The notes under the pieces: model-generated
Database searches by the model: none
What the model saw: only the letters and a program-made list of their open reading frames with translations
Told to the model about the DNA's origin: nothing
NCBI RefSeq assembly: GCF_000021925.1
Contig: NC_011830.1
Location: 2,752,501 to 2,816,500, forward strand
DNA: 64,000 nt
DNA from: Desulfitobacterium hafniense DCB-2
GTDB lineage: Bacteria; Bacillota; Desulfitobacteriia; Desulfitobacteriales; Desulfitobacteriaceae
Reading direction: 5' to 3'
Part shown: positions 35,194-44,011 of the stretch, one piece after another
Layout of the letters: each line of letters opens with the position of its first letter
Numbering within the stretch: the stretch's first letter is position 1
Position numbers and translations under genes: made by a program

Positions 35194-35826
35194 ATGAAAG
35201 TCATATTAGTGAACGGAAGTCCTCACAAGGATGGGTGTACCTTTACTGCTTTGGAAGAGGTGGCCAAGGCTCTGAATGAAGAGGGCATTGATACTGAATT
35301 TTTTCACCTGGGGACAAAACCTCTCAACGGCTGTATTGCCTGCGGACACTGTCGAAAACATCAACGCTGTGTTTTTCCCGACTCTGTCAATGAATTCCTG
35401 GACCTTGCCCAGGAAGCTGATGGTTTTATTTTTGGCTCCCCGGTCCATTACGCAGCGGCTGGGGGCGCGATCACTTCCTTTTTGGACCGGGTTTTCTACA
35501 CTGACTCAGGCTCGGGGAAACAAGCCTTTTACTTAAAGCCTGCCGCCGCAGTGGTCTCCGCCCGCAGAGCAGGAACGACAGCGAGCCTGGATCAGCTCAA
35601 TAAGTACTTTACGATTAAGGAGATGCCGATCATCTCATCCAAGTATTGGAACATGGTTCATGGCAACACCCCTGAGGAGGTCAGAAAGGATGAGGAAGGT
35701 TTGCAGATTATGCGAACCTTGGGCAGAAATATGGCCTGGTTTCTAAAATGTAAAGAAGCTGGGATCAGAGCCGGCATACCGTTTCCCTCTCAGGAAGAGG
35801 GACTAAGAACTAATTTTATCCGCTAG
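35194..35826 (+). CDS. Flavodoxin-fold NAD(P)H/FMN reductase (iron-sulfur flavoprotein-like)
   Basis: 210 residues: VNGSPHKDGCT phosphate loop for FMN, a compact CIACGHCRKHQRC cysteine cluster at about residues 47-59, and FGSPVHYAAAGG. The Cys spacing resembles iron-sulfur flavoproteins. A GGAGGG site precedes the ATG. It lies 33 bases after the aldo/keto reductase and is likely under the same MerR-type promoter. Confidence 0.85.
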   Translation: MKVILVNGSPHKDGCTFTALEEVAKALNEEGIDTEFFHLGTKPLNGCIACGHCRKHQRCVFPDSVNEFLDLAQEADGFIFGSPVHYAAAGGAITSFLDRVFYTDSGSGKQAFYLKPAAAVVSARRAGTTASLDQLNKYFTIKEMPIISSKYWNMVHGNTPEEVRKDEEGLQIMRTLGRNMAWFLKCKEAGIRAGIPFPSQEEGLRTNFIR

Positions 35827-35862
35827 AATTCTTTCTGCCCCTAATGATGGCATGATATTGAC

Positions 35863-35900
35863 AGAAAGCATATGGTCATTGGGCCATATGCTTTCTTTAT
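35863..35900 (+). terminator. Rho-independent terminator after the reductase pair
   Basis: AGAAAGCATATGG and CCATATGCTTTCT (13 bp perfect) enclose eight bases and are followed by TTAT. Confidence 0.75.
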
Positions 35901-35999
35901 GAAAAAAGGATCTGAAAGGGAAGATGTAGAAATTTTTAAGAGATGAACCAAAAGGCAAAAATTGAGGATAATGCTTGGTTAGCCATAGGGGGAGCAGAT

Positions 36000-36740
36000 A
36001 TGTATCAATGCTTAAGGGGAGGTAAACTTCCCAAGAAGTCCGGTTATCGGAGCGCCTTAATTGTCGGTGCACTGTTGCTCTTATGCACAGGCTGCAGCAA
36101 GGACTCCGCCCCGGAAATAAAGCGTCTTGAACCCATACTTTATTTGCAGGTACCTACCATTGAGTGCCCTGTGGACAAAGATCAGGATGGCATCAGTGAT
36201 TTGGAGGATATCGTGGCCGGGGGTAAAGAAGAGGTGCGGAAGAGGCCCCGTTATCGGGATGCCTATTATGCAGGCGGGTATCCTCCGGAGAATGAAGGCG
36301 TATGTACAGATGTCATTTGGAGAGCACTTCACCATGCGGGATATGATCTTAAAGCCATGATCGATGAAGATATCCGTCAGAATACCTCCCTGTATCCGAG
36401 GGTTGACGAGGGGCGGGACGCCAATATAGATTTTCGCCGGGTGCAAAATCTAAAGGTCTTTTTCCAACGCCACGGTCAGGAGTTGACCACAGAAGTCATT
36501 GCCAATGATGTGGATAACTTATCTCAGTGGCAGCCTGGAGATATTGTCACCTTTGCTCTGCCCCATGAACACATAGCCATTATCTCAGATCGCCGCCGGC
36601 CTGATGGCATTCCCTTTATCCTTCATAATGGGGGTCCCGTGGCTTCTGAAGAGGATCGTTTGCTCTCCTGGCCCAGCCCTATTACGGGCCACTATCGGTT
36701 TCCTAAGTTCGACGGAGCTCTTATGGAGACAGCCGGATGA
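36000..36740 (+). CDS. DUF1287 lipoprotein with Ca2+-loop-like insert
   Basis: 246 residues: signal peptide with lipobox LCTGC (Cys about residue 32), then a DxDxDG loop (DKDQDGISDLED), then the DUF1287 core with GVCTDVIWRALHHAGYDL, QPGDIVTF and HEHIAIISDRR. The Cys plus His pattern suggests an NlpC/P60-like hydrolase fold (inference). ATG 36000 follows AGGGGGAG; a frame from 35943 lacks a site. It would act on the outer face of the membrane. Confidence 0.82.
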   Translation: MYQCLRGGKLPKKSGYRSALIVGALLLLCTGCSKDSAPEIKRLEPILYLQVPTIECPVDKDQDGISDLEDIVAGGKEEVRKRPRYRDAYYAGGYPPENEGVCTDVIWRALHHAGYDLKAMIDEDIRQNTSLYPRVDEGRDANIDFRRVQNLKVFFQRHGQELTTEVIANDVDNLSQWQPGDIVTFALPHEHIAIISDRRRPDGIPFILHNGGPVASEEDRLLSWPSPITGHYRFPKFDGALMETAG

Positions 36741-36834
36741 ATTTGCATTTTAACTGTAAATACATTTTAATGGTAGATGTATAGTAGATATACAGCAGAT
36801 AAAATAACGGGAAAGATATAGTGGAGGTTCTGAC

Positions 36835-37698
36835 ATGTCGGTAGAAGAAGTTCCTATGTCCATGATCCAACAAATGAAGAAACGCATTTCCGTGAGAACG
36901 TATAAAGAAGAATTTCTGCACCCTGAGTTGAAAGAAAAGCTTAACTTAGCTTTTAAGGATAATCAGGGACCCTTTGGCGGAGCAGTTAGATTTGAGTTCG
37001 TTGAAAGAGAACTCGCCCAAAAAGAAGGTAATATAAAGCTAGGAACCTATGGAATAATCAAAGGCGCTTCTTCCTATGTTGTGGCGGCCATTCCAGAAGG
37101 AAAGCGGGATTTGGAAGACTTCGGGTATGTTCTCGAAAAACTAATCCTGTATGCTACTTCTTTAGGTCTTGGCACCTGTTGGTTAGGGGGAACGTATACA
37201 AAAAATGAATTCAGCAAGGCCATCGGGTTGCAGGCCGGGGAGATTATGCCTTGTATAACACCTATCGGTTATCCCCATCAGAAACGCAGTTTGCTGGAAT
37301 CTGCCATGAGATTAGCCGCGGGTTCCAAGAATCGCAAGCCATGGCAGGAACTCTTCTTTAACCAGGCTTTGGGACGGCCCTTGACGGAGGCGGAGGCAGA
37401 TAACTATGCTACACCATTGGAGATGGTCCGGCTTGCTCCATCGGCTTCCAACAAGCAGCCCTGGCGAATTATTATGGCTCAGGGAAGGGCTCACTTCTAC
37501 CTGCAGAGAACAAAAGATTATGGCAAAGGGCTGGGATTTGATATCCAGAGAGTGGATATGGGCATCGCCATGTGCCATTTTGAGTTGGCAGCCAAGGAAT
37601 TGGGACTGCCAGGTCAATGGCAGATCATCGAGTCAAAAGCAGACGCAGCTGAAAGCACTATTCCGCCGGGCACACACTATATCGTAAGCTGGGTCTAA
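36835..37698 (+). CDS. Nitroreductase-family protein
   Basis: 287 residues with the FMN-dependent nitroreductase pattern: KKRISVRTYKEEF at the N terminus, a central LGLGTCWLGGTY, and a second segment APSASNKQPWRIIMA near residue 203. The size corresponds to the TM-nitroreductase group. GTGGAGG precedes the ATG. Substrate unknown. A clear terminator follows. Confidence 0.87.
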   Translation: MSVEEVPMSMIQQMKKRISVRTYKEEFLHPELKEKLNLAFKDNQGPFGGAVRFEFVERELAQKEGNIKLGTYGIIKGASSYVVAAIPEGKRDLEDFGYVLEKLILYATSLGLGTCWLGGTYTKNEFSKAIGLQAGEIMPCITPIGYPHQKRSLLESAMRLAAGSKNRKPWQELFFNQALGRPLTEAEADNYATPLEMVRLAPSASNKQPWRIIMAQGRAHFYLQRTKDYGKGLGFDIQRVDMGIAMCHFELAAKELGLPGQWQIIESKADAAESTIPPGTHYIVSWV

Positions 37699-37720
37699 TA
37701 CTGGACGGAGAGCACATTGG

Positions 37721-37766
37721 AAAACACCTTATTGAAGGCAATGGCAATAAGGTGTTTTTATTTTTA
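37721..37766 (+). terminator. Rho-independent terminator after the nitroreductase gene
   Basis: AAAACACCTTATTG and CAATAAGGTGTTTT are perfect 14-bp arms followed by TATTTTTAT. Confidence 0.9.
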
Positions 37767-37778
37767 TAAAACTTGCTC

Positions 37779-37807
37779 TTGATCAATATCGTTATTGATA
37801 ATATTAT
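37779..37807 (+). promoter_or_regulatory. Promoter with overlapping palindromic operator
   Basis: TTGATC at 37779-37784 and TATTAT at 37802-37807 are 17 bases apart. The repeat ATCAATA (37782-37788) and TATTGAT (37793-37799) covers the -35 and spacer. It lies just before a winged-helix regulator gene and is probably its autoregulatory operator. Confidence 0.55.
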
Positions 37808-37854
37808 AATTAACGAGACAATTATTAAAAATAATATTGGAGCGAGGTGTTTTG

Positions 37855-38352
37855 ATGGCCAGCAACGCTTTAAATAGTTTGCTTAATCCTGTGAGAATGA
37901 ACATCCTCCAGCTGTTTTTAGAGAATGAGACAGAAACAGTGAAGCGGATCGCTGAGGAGTTGCCTGACCTTCCTCCGGCCAGCCTTTATCGCCATGTTAA
38001 TAAGCTGGTCGAGGATGAAATCATCGAAGTCTGTGCCGAATATAAAATCCGGGGGACAGTGGAAAAGGTTTATCGGCTGAAAAACGATCCCTCGCTGCAT
38101 TTCTACGCTTTTGCTATGACTTTGTTACGGGATTTTGATAAGTATTTACAGAGTAAGGATTACGATCTGGTTCAGGATCGAATTGATTTTCAAAGTTATG
38201 CTCTTTATCTCAGCGATCAGGAGTGTGATGAATTAGCGCAGACCCTCCGGGAAACACTTCATAAAATGGCAGACACTAAAAGCGGCGGGGGAGAGCGCAG
38301 ATTAAGGAAATTTTCTTTTGCCGTTATACCGGGAGATGAGAAGGGAAAGTAA
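37855..38352 (+). CDS. ArsR-like winged-helix transcriptional regulator
   Basis: 165 residues: a winged helix in the first 80 (LLNPVRMNILQLFL, then LPPASLYRHVNKLVEDEII) and a helical C-terminal domain. It matches the helix-turn-helix group with UPF-type effector domains seen beside transporters. ATG 37855 follows GCGAGGTG; a TTG frame from 37837 overlaps the site. It may control the amino acid permease 85 bases downstream and its own gene. Confidence 0.82.
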   Translation: MASNALNSLLNPVRMNILQLFLENETETVKRIAEELPDLPPASLYRHVNKLVEDEIIEVCAEYKIRGTVEKVYRLKNDPSLHFYAFAMTLLRDFDKYLQSKDYDLVQDRIDFQSYALYLSDQECDELAQTLRETLHKMADTKSGGGERRLRKFSFAVIPGDEKGK

Positions 38353-38436
38353 AAAAATAATCGTGCCTGTTATTGAATTGTGGCAATATCTTTGCTAAAG
38401 TTGTGGCTGTGACATCATTATGGAGGAGTGCTGCTT

Positions 38437-39795
38437 ATGGATTATGAGCTACAGAAAAAGTATGGTTTATTCACTGCGATTGCCATGGTTATCGGAATTG
38501 TTATCGGAAGCGGCGTGTTTTTTAAAGCGGAGAAAATCTTGCTGGCTACCGGCGGGGATCTGCCCCTGGGCATTTTGGCCTGGGTGATCGGCGGTATGAT
38601 CATGATTGTGTGTGCCTATGTGTTTGCTACGATGGCGACACGTTATGAAAAGGTCAATGGAGTCGTAGATTACGCGGAAGCCACCATGGGCCGGGGATAT
38701 GCCTATATTCTGGGCTGGTTTATGACCACGATTTATTATCCGGCTATTACCTCCGTATTGGCCTGGGTCTCAGCCCGCTATACCTGTGTTCTCCTGGGGT
38801 GGGATATCGTAGGTGCGGAAGCGATGGCTATTGCTGGCTTTTACTTGGTGGGAAGCTATGCTCTTAATGCCTTGTCCCCGAAATTGGCGGGAAAATTCCA
38901 GGTTTCAACCACGATCATTAAGCTGATTCCCCTGATTTTAATGGCCATCCTGGGGACCATCACCGGGTTAAGCAACGGTGTCTTGGTTAAGAACTTTACT
39001 AGCGGCGTCATCGCTGATGTGTCAACTACCAATCCTCTGTTTACCGCTGTGGTGGCCACCGCTTTTGCTTATGAAGGCTGGATCATTGCCACTAGTATTA
39101 ATGCGGAATTAAGAGATGCCAAAAAGAATCTTCCTCGGGCCTTAACCTTTGGCACGATGTTTGTCGCTCTAATTTATATTTTATACTACACCGGACTTGC
39201 CGGTGCCGTGGAAAACAGTGTGATCATGGAAGGGGGAGAGACTGGAGCCAAGATTGCCTTTTCTACAGTCTTCTCTAATCTTGGCGGGTCCGTACTCTTT
39301 GTGTTTGTGGTCATCTCCTGTTTGGGAACCCTTAACGGATTAATGCTGGGATGTACCCGGGGATTTTACTCCCTGGCGGCCAGAGATCTTGGTCCTCAGC
39401 CCCATATCTATAAAAATATTGATGCCAACACCAATATGCCCACCAACTCCGCCATCATGGGCCTGTTATTTACGGCAGGGTGGCTGCTCTACTTCTTCGG
39501 TGCGAATTTGGTGCCTGAGTCTTGGTTTGGCCCCTTTAGCTTTGACAGCTCGGAGCTCCCCATTGTCACTCTGTACGTTATGTATATCCCCATCTTTATC
39601 ATGATGATGGTAAAGGAGCAATCCTTAGGCGGCTTTAAACGGTTTATTATGCCCACCCTGGCCATCTTTGCCTGCATCTTTATGGTCATTGCCGCTATTT
39701 ATGCTCACCGCTGGGCGGTTCTCTACTATCTAATCCTTTTTATAGTGGTTATGGCCGTGGGCGGAATATTCTATTTTACTAAAAAGCCTCACTAG
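38437..39795 (+). CDS. APC-family amino acid permease
   Basis: 452 residues with 12 predicted membrane segments and the APC signature start GIVIGSGVFFKAEKI (substrate-binding glycine-rich helix 1), plus AYEGWIIATSINAELRDAKKNLPRAL. The helix 1 GSGVF and EG in helix 6 are conserved binding positions. Substrate unknown. I prefer ATG 38437 after GGAGG. Confidence 0.88.
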   Translation: MDYELQKKYGLFTAIAMVIGIVIGSGVFFKAEKILLATGGDLPLGILAWVIGGMIMIVCAYVFATMATRYEKVNGVVDYAEATMGRGYAYILGWFMTTIYYPAITSVLAWVSARYTCVLLGWDIVGAEAMAIAGFYLVGSYALNALSPKLAGKFQVSTTIIKLIPLILMAILGTITGLSNGVLVKNFTSGVIADVSTTNPLFTAVVATAFAYEGWIIATSINAELRDAKKNLPRALTFGTMFVALIYILYYTGLAGAVENSVIMEGGETGAKIAFSTVFSNLGGSVLFVFVVISCLGTLNGLMLGCTRGFYSLAARDLGPQPHIYKNIDANTNMPTNSAIMGLLFTAGWLLYFFGANLVPESWFGPFSFDSSELPIVTLYVMYIPIFIMMMVKEQSLGGFKRFIMPTLAIFACIFMVIAAIYAHRWAVLYYLILFIVVMAVGGIFYFTKKPH

Positions 39796-39850
39796 AGATG
39801 TTTTTTCTTCTGTGGGGCTGCCTGAAGGGCCTGGGAGCCCAAATAATTAA

Positions 39851-39890
39851 GCCAGGAGCTTGTCCTAGCGGAACAGCTCCTGGCTTTTAG
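39851..39890 (+). terminator. Rho-independent terminator between convergent genes
   Basis: GCCAGGAGCT and AGCTCCTGGC enclose 14 bases and are followed by TTTTAGCAATTT. Confidence 0.85.
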
Positions 39891-39910
39891 CAATTTAAAT
39901 GGTTAGGCAA

Positions 39911-41341
39911 CTAGTAGCGGCGTGCTCCCAAATAGCGGGGGCCATAGAAGCTGTCGCTTACTCCGGAAACCTTAACCCCACTTCCGGGATTGGCAGCATG
40001 AACAAACTTGCCGTTACCGATGTAGATACCTACATGAGAGGCTCCGGAAGCATAGGTGCTGAAGAAGACCAAGTCTCCCGCTTGTAAATTATCTTTGCTC
40101 ACAGATGAGCCTGAATTGAATTGGTCAAAGGATGTTCGGGGAAGGGAGATCCCGGACCCGGAATAGATGTACTTGGTAAAGCCGGAGCAATCAAAACCGC
40201 TGGTACTGGTACCTCCGAAAACATATTTTGTACCTTGAAAGCTGAGAGCCCGCTCGACAAGGGAAGAACCATTGGCACTGCCCCGGGAGGTGGCAGAGGC
40301 TACATTGACTGTTTGCTTGCTGGGACCTTTAGCAACGACTTCATCAACGGGTTTCTCGACGATCTTCTCATCGAGAACTTTTTTGGCTACCTCGACACCG
40401 TTTCTCTGCTCATAAGAATAGGTTACGATTTTGGAACCGTTACTGCCTTTGGTGACAACTTTGGTTTGGCCTGGGTTAAGTTTATAATCAGTTTTAGTGA
40501 CTACGTCATAAGGAATGATCTCCTGACCGGAATATGTACCTTGGCTTACGACAGTCAGATAAGGTTCAACAGTGACAAGTTTGAGCACATCTCCCGGTTT
40601 GATCACAGTGTCTTCAGTTGCCCCGGGATTCCCCGCCAGAACTTCGGCGGTCAACATATTATTTTTGCGGGCGATCAACCACCAGGAGTCTTTTTCCTCT
40701 ACAGTATACTCTTTTGTGGTAACCTGGCCTTCGATGAGCTGTTCATAAGCCAGCTCCAGGGAAGTCATTTGGCTGGGCTGAATGGAAACCTTTTCAATAG
40801 TTATGTCTTCTAAAAAGCTGACAGAAGTAATTTTGTTTTCATCACTGGATTTGGAATAGTACTCTTCGTATTGCTTAAGTAATTTGTCCGCCTCTTCTTT
40901 ACTGGGTAAGTAAGCTATGGGTGTTCCATTCGCCAGAACTTTGTAGCCTTCCAGATAATAATTCAAAGAGCTGGCTAAATTTTCTTCCTTGATTTCTGAA
41001 GCTTTATAGGCGCTGTTTTTGATGCGGACATTTTCGTAGTTGATCTGGTCCCGTGTCTTGGCAACGACACCATAGGGCTCCCCTTTTTCCTGGAGGAATG
41101 TATCCACAAGGGTTTGTCCGCTTTGTGAATCTGCCACATAGCCCACTTGCTGGCCGTTGATCATCACCGCCGCCGCAGCGGTCGTCGTTAGAAAATAAAA
41201 TCCCAGGCTGCCGGTCAGAACAAGGGTTACTGTTAAAGAGCCAAGAACACGAGGCGATTTCCAAGAAACGTTTTTTGCAATTTTTTGAACTTGGTCGGAC
41301 GCTGAAACCTTGAATCGAGACAAGCTTTCCTTAAAATGCAT
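39911..41341 (-). CDS. Peptidoglycan hydrolase with LysM, G5 and NlpC/P60 domains
   Basis: 476 residues: a cytoplasmic start, a membrane helix (about 35-58), a repeat-like region, a LysM domain (about 220-265, SWWLIARKNN then GATEDTVIKPGDVLKL), a G5 domain (about 268-345) and a C-terminal NlpC/P60 domain with catalytic Cys in FDCSGF, His in SHVGIY and HAANPG. It cleaves peptide cross-links in the cell wall. A c-di-AMP riboswitch lies immediately upstream on the same strand, a setting known for cell-wall hydrolases in Firmicutes. Confidence 0.93.
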   Translation of the reverse strand: MHFKESLSRFKVSASDQVQKIAKNVSWKSPRVLGSLTVTLVLTGSLGFYFLTTTAAAAVMINGQQVGYVADSQSGQTLVDTFLQEKGEPYGVVAKTRDQINYENVRIKNSAYKASEIKEENLASSLNYYLEGYKVLANGTPIAYLPSKEEADKLLKQYEEYYSKSSDENKITSVSFLEDITIEKVSIQPSQMTSLELAYEQLIEGQVTTKEYTVEEKDSWWLIARKNNMLTAEVLAGNPGATEDTVIKPGDVLKLVTVEPYLTVVSQGTYSGQEIIPYDVVTKTDYKLNPGQTKVVTKGSNGSKIVTYSYEQRNGVEVAKKVLDEKIVEKPVDEVVAKGPSKQTVNVASATSRGSANGSSLVERALSFQGTKYVFGGTSTSGFDCSGFTKYIYSGSGISLPRTSFDQFNSGSSVSKDNLQAGDLVFFSTYASGASHVGIYIGNGKFVHAANPGSGVKVSGVSDSFYGPRYLGARRY

Positions 41342-41351
41342 GCTCAGACAC

Positions 41352-41469
41352 CTTTCTTAGCCTACGGGGTTAGTTGACGGATTCGGGCGAAAGTGTAAGC
41401 CCTACGCACAGGAGGTGCGATTCACCCCAGAAATTTAGTCCCCCGCTCTAGGATACCCCAGATTAGGCG
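41352..41469 (-). promoter_or_regulatory. c-di-AMP riboswitch (ydaO/yuaA type)
   Basis: Read on the minus strand: P1 strand GCCTA, TCTGGGG, GCGGGGGAC, GGGGTGAATC, then CCCGAATCCGTCAACTAACC and the closing TAGGC. These are the conserved blocks of the ydaO aptamer in the right order. The aptamer ends only about 10 bases before the start codon, so no room remains for an intrinsic terminator; translational control is likely. Confidence 0.88.
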
Positions 41470-41653
41470 TTTATTATAAATGCACGTATTTTTATTCTGA
41501 TTCGACATCAAGTTCTAAAGTTCCTTCATTAATACTTTATGAAATACGTGGAAATTCATTACATATTTTGGGGTGAAAGGATTCAGAAGTTAGTTATTCA
41601 CCTTGGAATATGGTAAAATAGTGGCATGCTGTAAGCCAATAATGGAGCAATTG

Positions 41654-42589
41654 ATGACTAGGGGGATAGCTTTGTTCTTTTGGAATCGAAAAAAAGCAAC
41701 AAAAAAAATATCTCCTGAACCGGAAGCGGCTCAGGAGGTTTGGCAAAGGAAGAAATATAGAACCAATTATTATACTTATAACTCGGCAAAGGAAAGAGGC
41801 TCCCTGCGGAGCAAGAAACAGCGTAAACATGAAATAGGTGAATATAAGCTTGAAGTGGGGCTTGCCCATTTACCAAGATGCTTTCGCCGGCTGAGCAATC
41901 TCCTGTTAGGAACCAAGGGACGCTTCCACCAGATTGATCATGTTCTGATCTCCCCTTATGGAATTTTTCTTTTAGAAGCCAATAATTTGTCGGGACTGAT
42001 CGTGGGGGAAGAAACGGAATCCAAGTGGTATCAGGCGATTACCTGGAGGGTGAAGACCTTTCCCAATCCGATCATGGAGAACCAGGTCCGGGTTCAGATG
42101 CTGCAGGAGCTGGCGGGGCTTGATCAAACTATTCCCGTGTTTTCCTATGTGACCTTTAACCGGAGTTGCAGCCTGAAAGTCTTTTCGGGTATGGTCTTTT
42201 ATGATATAGATCTGCCGGCTTCAATCATGCAGCTGGCCCAGAATCAGCCCGCGGTGCTCAGTGATGAGGAGATCCTTGAGCTCGTGGAGAGGATCGAAAA
42301 AATCAATCTGACCGATCTGGGCCTTCGCAATGAGTATGCGGCCCGTCAGCGCCGGGAAAGAATGCAGTACAGACCCAAGTATGGAGATATTCGCTGCAGT
42401 ATTTGTCAAAAGGCTGTCAACGAGCGCATGGCCCGGTATTGTTTAAACCGGCCTGAAAAATTCGCCTGGAAAATCTATTGCGAAAAACATCAACGGGAAA
42501 TGACCCGGGTGGTGAGACGGGAAGGGGGGAGAGAAGGCCATGGTCCATATCCTGAATCTACAGACTCAAAAAAGGAATCAATGGATTGA
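41654..42589 (+). CDS. NERD-domain protein with C-terminal zinc-finger-like segment
   Basis: About 311 residues. The middle is a NERD domain (LLLGTKGRFHQIDHVLISPYG, then FLLEANNLSG, with Asp, Glu and a later Q as nuclease-like residues). Near the C terminus CSICQK, then RYC, then YC, form a zinc-finger-like set. NERD proteins are thought to be DNA-processing nucleases. The start is uncertain: ATG 41654 follows GGAG; 41642 and TTG 41603 are alternatives. It overlaps the next gene by 50 bases. Confidence 0.8.
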   Translation: MTRGIALFFWNRKKATKKISPEPEAAQEVWQRKKYRTNYYTYNSAKERGSLRSKKQRKHEIGEYKLEVGLAHLPRCFRRLSNLLLGTKGRFHQIDHVLISPYGIFLLEANNLSGLIVGEETESKWYQAITWRVKTFPNPIMENQVRVQMLQELAGLDQTIPVFSYVTFNRSCSLKVFSGMVFYDIDLPASIMQLAQNQPAVLSDEEILELVERIEKINLTDLGLRNEYAARQRRERMQYRPKYGDIRCSICQKAVNERMARYCLNRPEKFAWKIYCEKHQREMTRVVRREGGREGHGPYPESTDSKKESMD

Positions 42590-42938
42590 TATTACTTCTT
42601 TAATAGAAGGTTTTTTGCAAAATTTCCAGTTCAAGGATGGGGTGGCGATTATTTATTGTCCTCACACTACAGCGGGAATCACGATCAATGAGAATGCTGA
42701 TCCCGATGTTTGCCGTGATCTTCTGAGGCGGCTGGATGAGCTCTGCCCTTGGGATATGGCTCAGGATAGGCATGGGGAAGGAAATTCGGCAGCCCATTTG
42801 AAGGCCAGCCTTATGGGGAGCTCTCAGACCGTCATCGTTAAGGATGGCCGGCTGCTTTTAGGCCGTTGGCAAGGGGTTTATTTTTGTGAATTTGATGGCC
42901 CCCGCTCCCGGCAGTGTTTTGTGAAGTTTATAGGTTGA
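42540..42938 (+). CDS. YjbQ/UPF0047 family protein
   Basis: 132 residues with the complete YjbQ pattern: IIYCPHTTAGITINENADPDV, DRHGEGNSAAHLKASLMG, and GRWQGVYFCEFDGPR at the C terminus. Some members have weak thiamine-phosphate-synthase activity. It begins inside the NERD gene in another frame, with AGAAGG upstream, so the two are translationally coupled. Confidence 0.92.
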   Translation: MVHILNLQTQKRNQWIDITSLIEGFLQNFQFKDGVAIIYCPHTTAGITINENADPDVCRDLLRRLDELCPWDMAQDRHGEGNSAAHLKASLMGSSQTVIVKDGRLLLGRWQGVYFCEFDGPRSRQCFVKFIG

Positions 42939-43066
42939 ACGAGACCTCTTTCAGTGATAAATCTGCACTTGGGCTCAAACCTGCAGTTTAGAATTGAGCC
43001 GTATTATCAAAAAAGTGAAGGGCAAAGGCAAGTACCCGATTGAAAGCAAGTACTTGAAAGAGAATA

Positions 43067-44011
43067 ATGAATGAACTTATAGTTGTAAAGGGTGAAGAAA
43101 AGGCTCAAAATATCAGGACCAAAGCTGTCAGAGGGACGATACTGACACTTATCGGCGGGATTAGCTGGGGGTTTTCCGGTGCCTGCGGACAATATCTTTT
43201 TTCGGTGAAGGGCATCGACCCTCATTGGGTTACCGTGGTACGGATGCTTACGGCAGGATTGCTCTTATTTTGTTTGGTTTTATTTAAATACAGGGAGCAA
43301 ATGGTCGGGTTGCTCAGCAATAAAAGGGACCGCCGGACCCTCATTGTTTTTAGTATATTTGGGCTGATCGCCTGTCAATATACTTATCTGTTGGCCATAT
43401 CCCACAGCAATGCGGGAACGGCAACGGTGCTGCAGTACTTGGGACCCTTACTAATTATGATTTTCGTTTGCGGAATGGACAGGCGGCTGCCCACGAAGAC
43501 AGAAGGGGTGGCGATTGCTTTAGCTGTAACCGGCACCTTTTTATTGGCCACCCATGGCAATGTCAGCAACCTGGTCATATCGACCCAAGGCCTTTTCTGG
43601 GGCCTGATGGCCGCTTTGGGATTGATGCTGTACACCATAATTCCAGGGAAAATTATTAACAAATGGGGGAGCATCGTCGTTACGGGCTGTGGTATGTTGA
43701 TGGGCGGGTCGATTTTGCTTGTGGTTATCCGGCCCTGGCAAATTCCCGTCTCCCTGGATTGGCAGGTGTTTTGGGGGATGCTGGCGATCATCGTCATCGG
43801 AACGGTGGTGTCCTTTACCCTGTATTTACAGGGGGTTAGTGATATCGGGCCGGTAAAGGCCAGTATGATCGCCAGCGTAGAGCCCGTGTCGGCCGCTTTG
43901 TTCTCCGCTTTTTGGTTGAACACAGCCTTTGTCTGGATCGATATGGTCGGGTTTGCCTTGATCATCACCACAGTGATTCTGTTGACAAGGCAAGGGAGTT
44001 CAAGGGATTAA
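43067..44011 (+). CDS. EamA/DMT-family transporter
   Basis: 314 residues with ten predicted membrane segments in two EamA repeats (GISWGFSGACGQYLFSVKG opens the first; SLTLYLQGVSDIGPVKASM-like segment closes the second). Such carriers export or import small metabolites; substrate unknown. The ribosome site is weak (AAAGAG). Its 3' end overlaps the convergent superoxide dismutase gene by 12 bases. Confidence 0.85.
   Translation: MNELIVVKGEEKAQNIRTKAVRGTILTLIGGISWGFSGACGQYLFSVKGIDPHWVTVVRMLTAGLLLFCLVLFKYREQMVGLLSNKRDRRTLIVFSIFGLIACQYTYLLAISHSNAGTATVLQYLGPLLIMIFVCGMDRRLPTKTEGVAIALAVTGTFLLATHGNVSNLVISTQGLFWGLMAALGLMLYTIIPGKIINKWGSIVVTGCGMLMGGSILLVVIRPWQIPVSLDWQVFWGMLAIIVIGTVVSFTLYLQGVSDIGPVKASMIASVEPVSAALFSAFWLNTAFVWIDMVGFALIITTVILLTRQGSSRD

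Noticed and set aside
42939..43066. Hairpin GGCTCAA/TTGAGCC between yjbQ and eamA as terminator
   Set aside because: Only seven pairs, a long loop and no T run.
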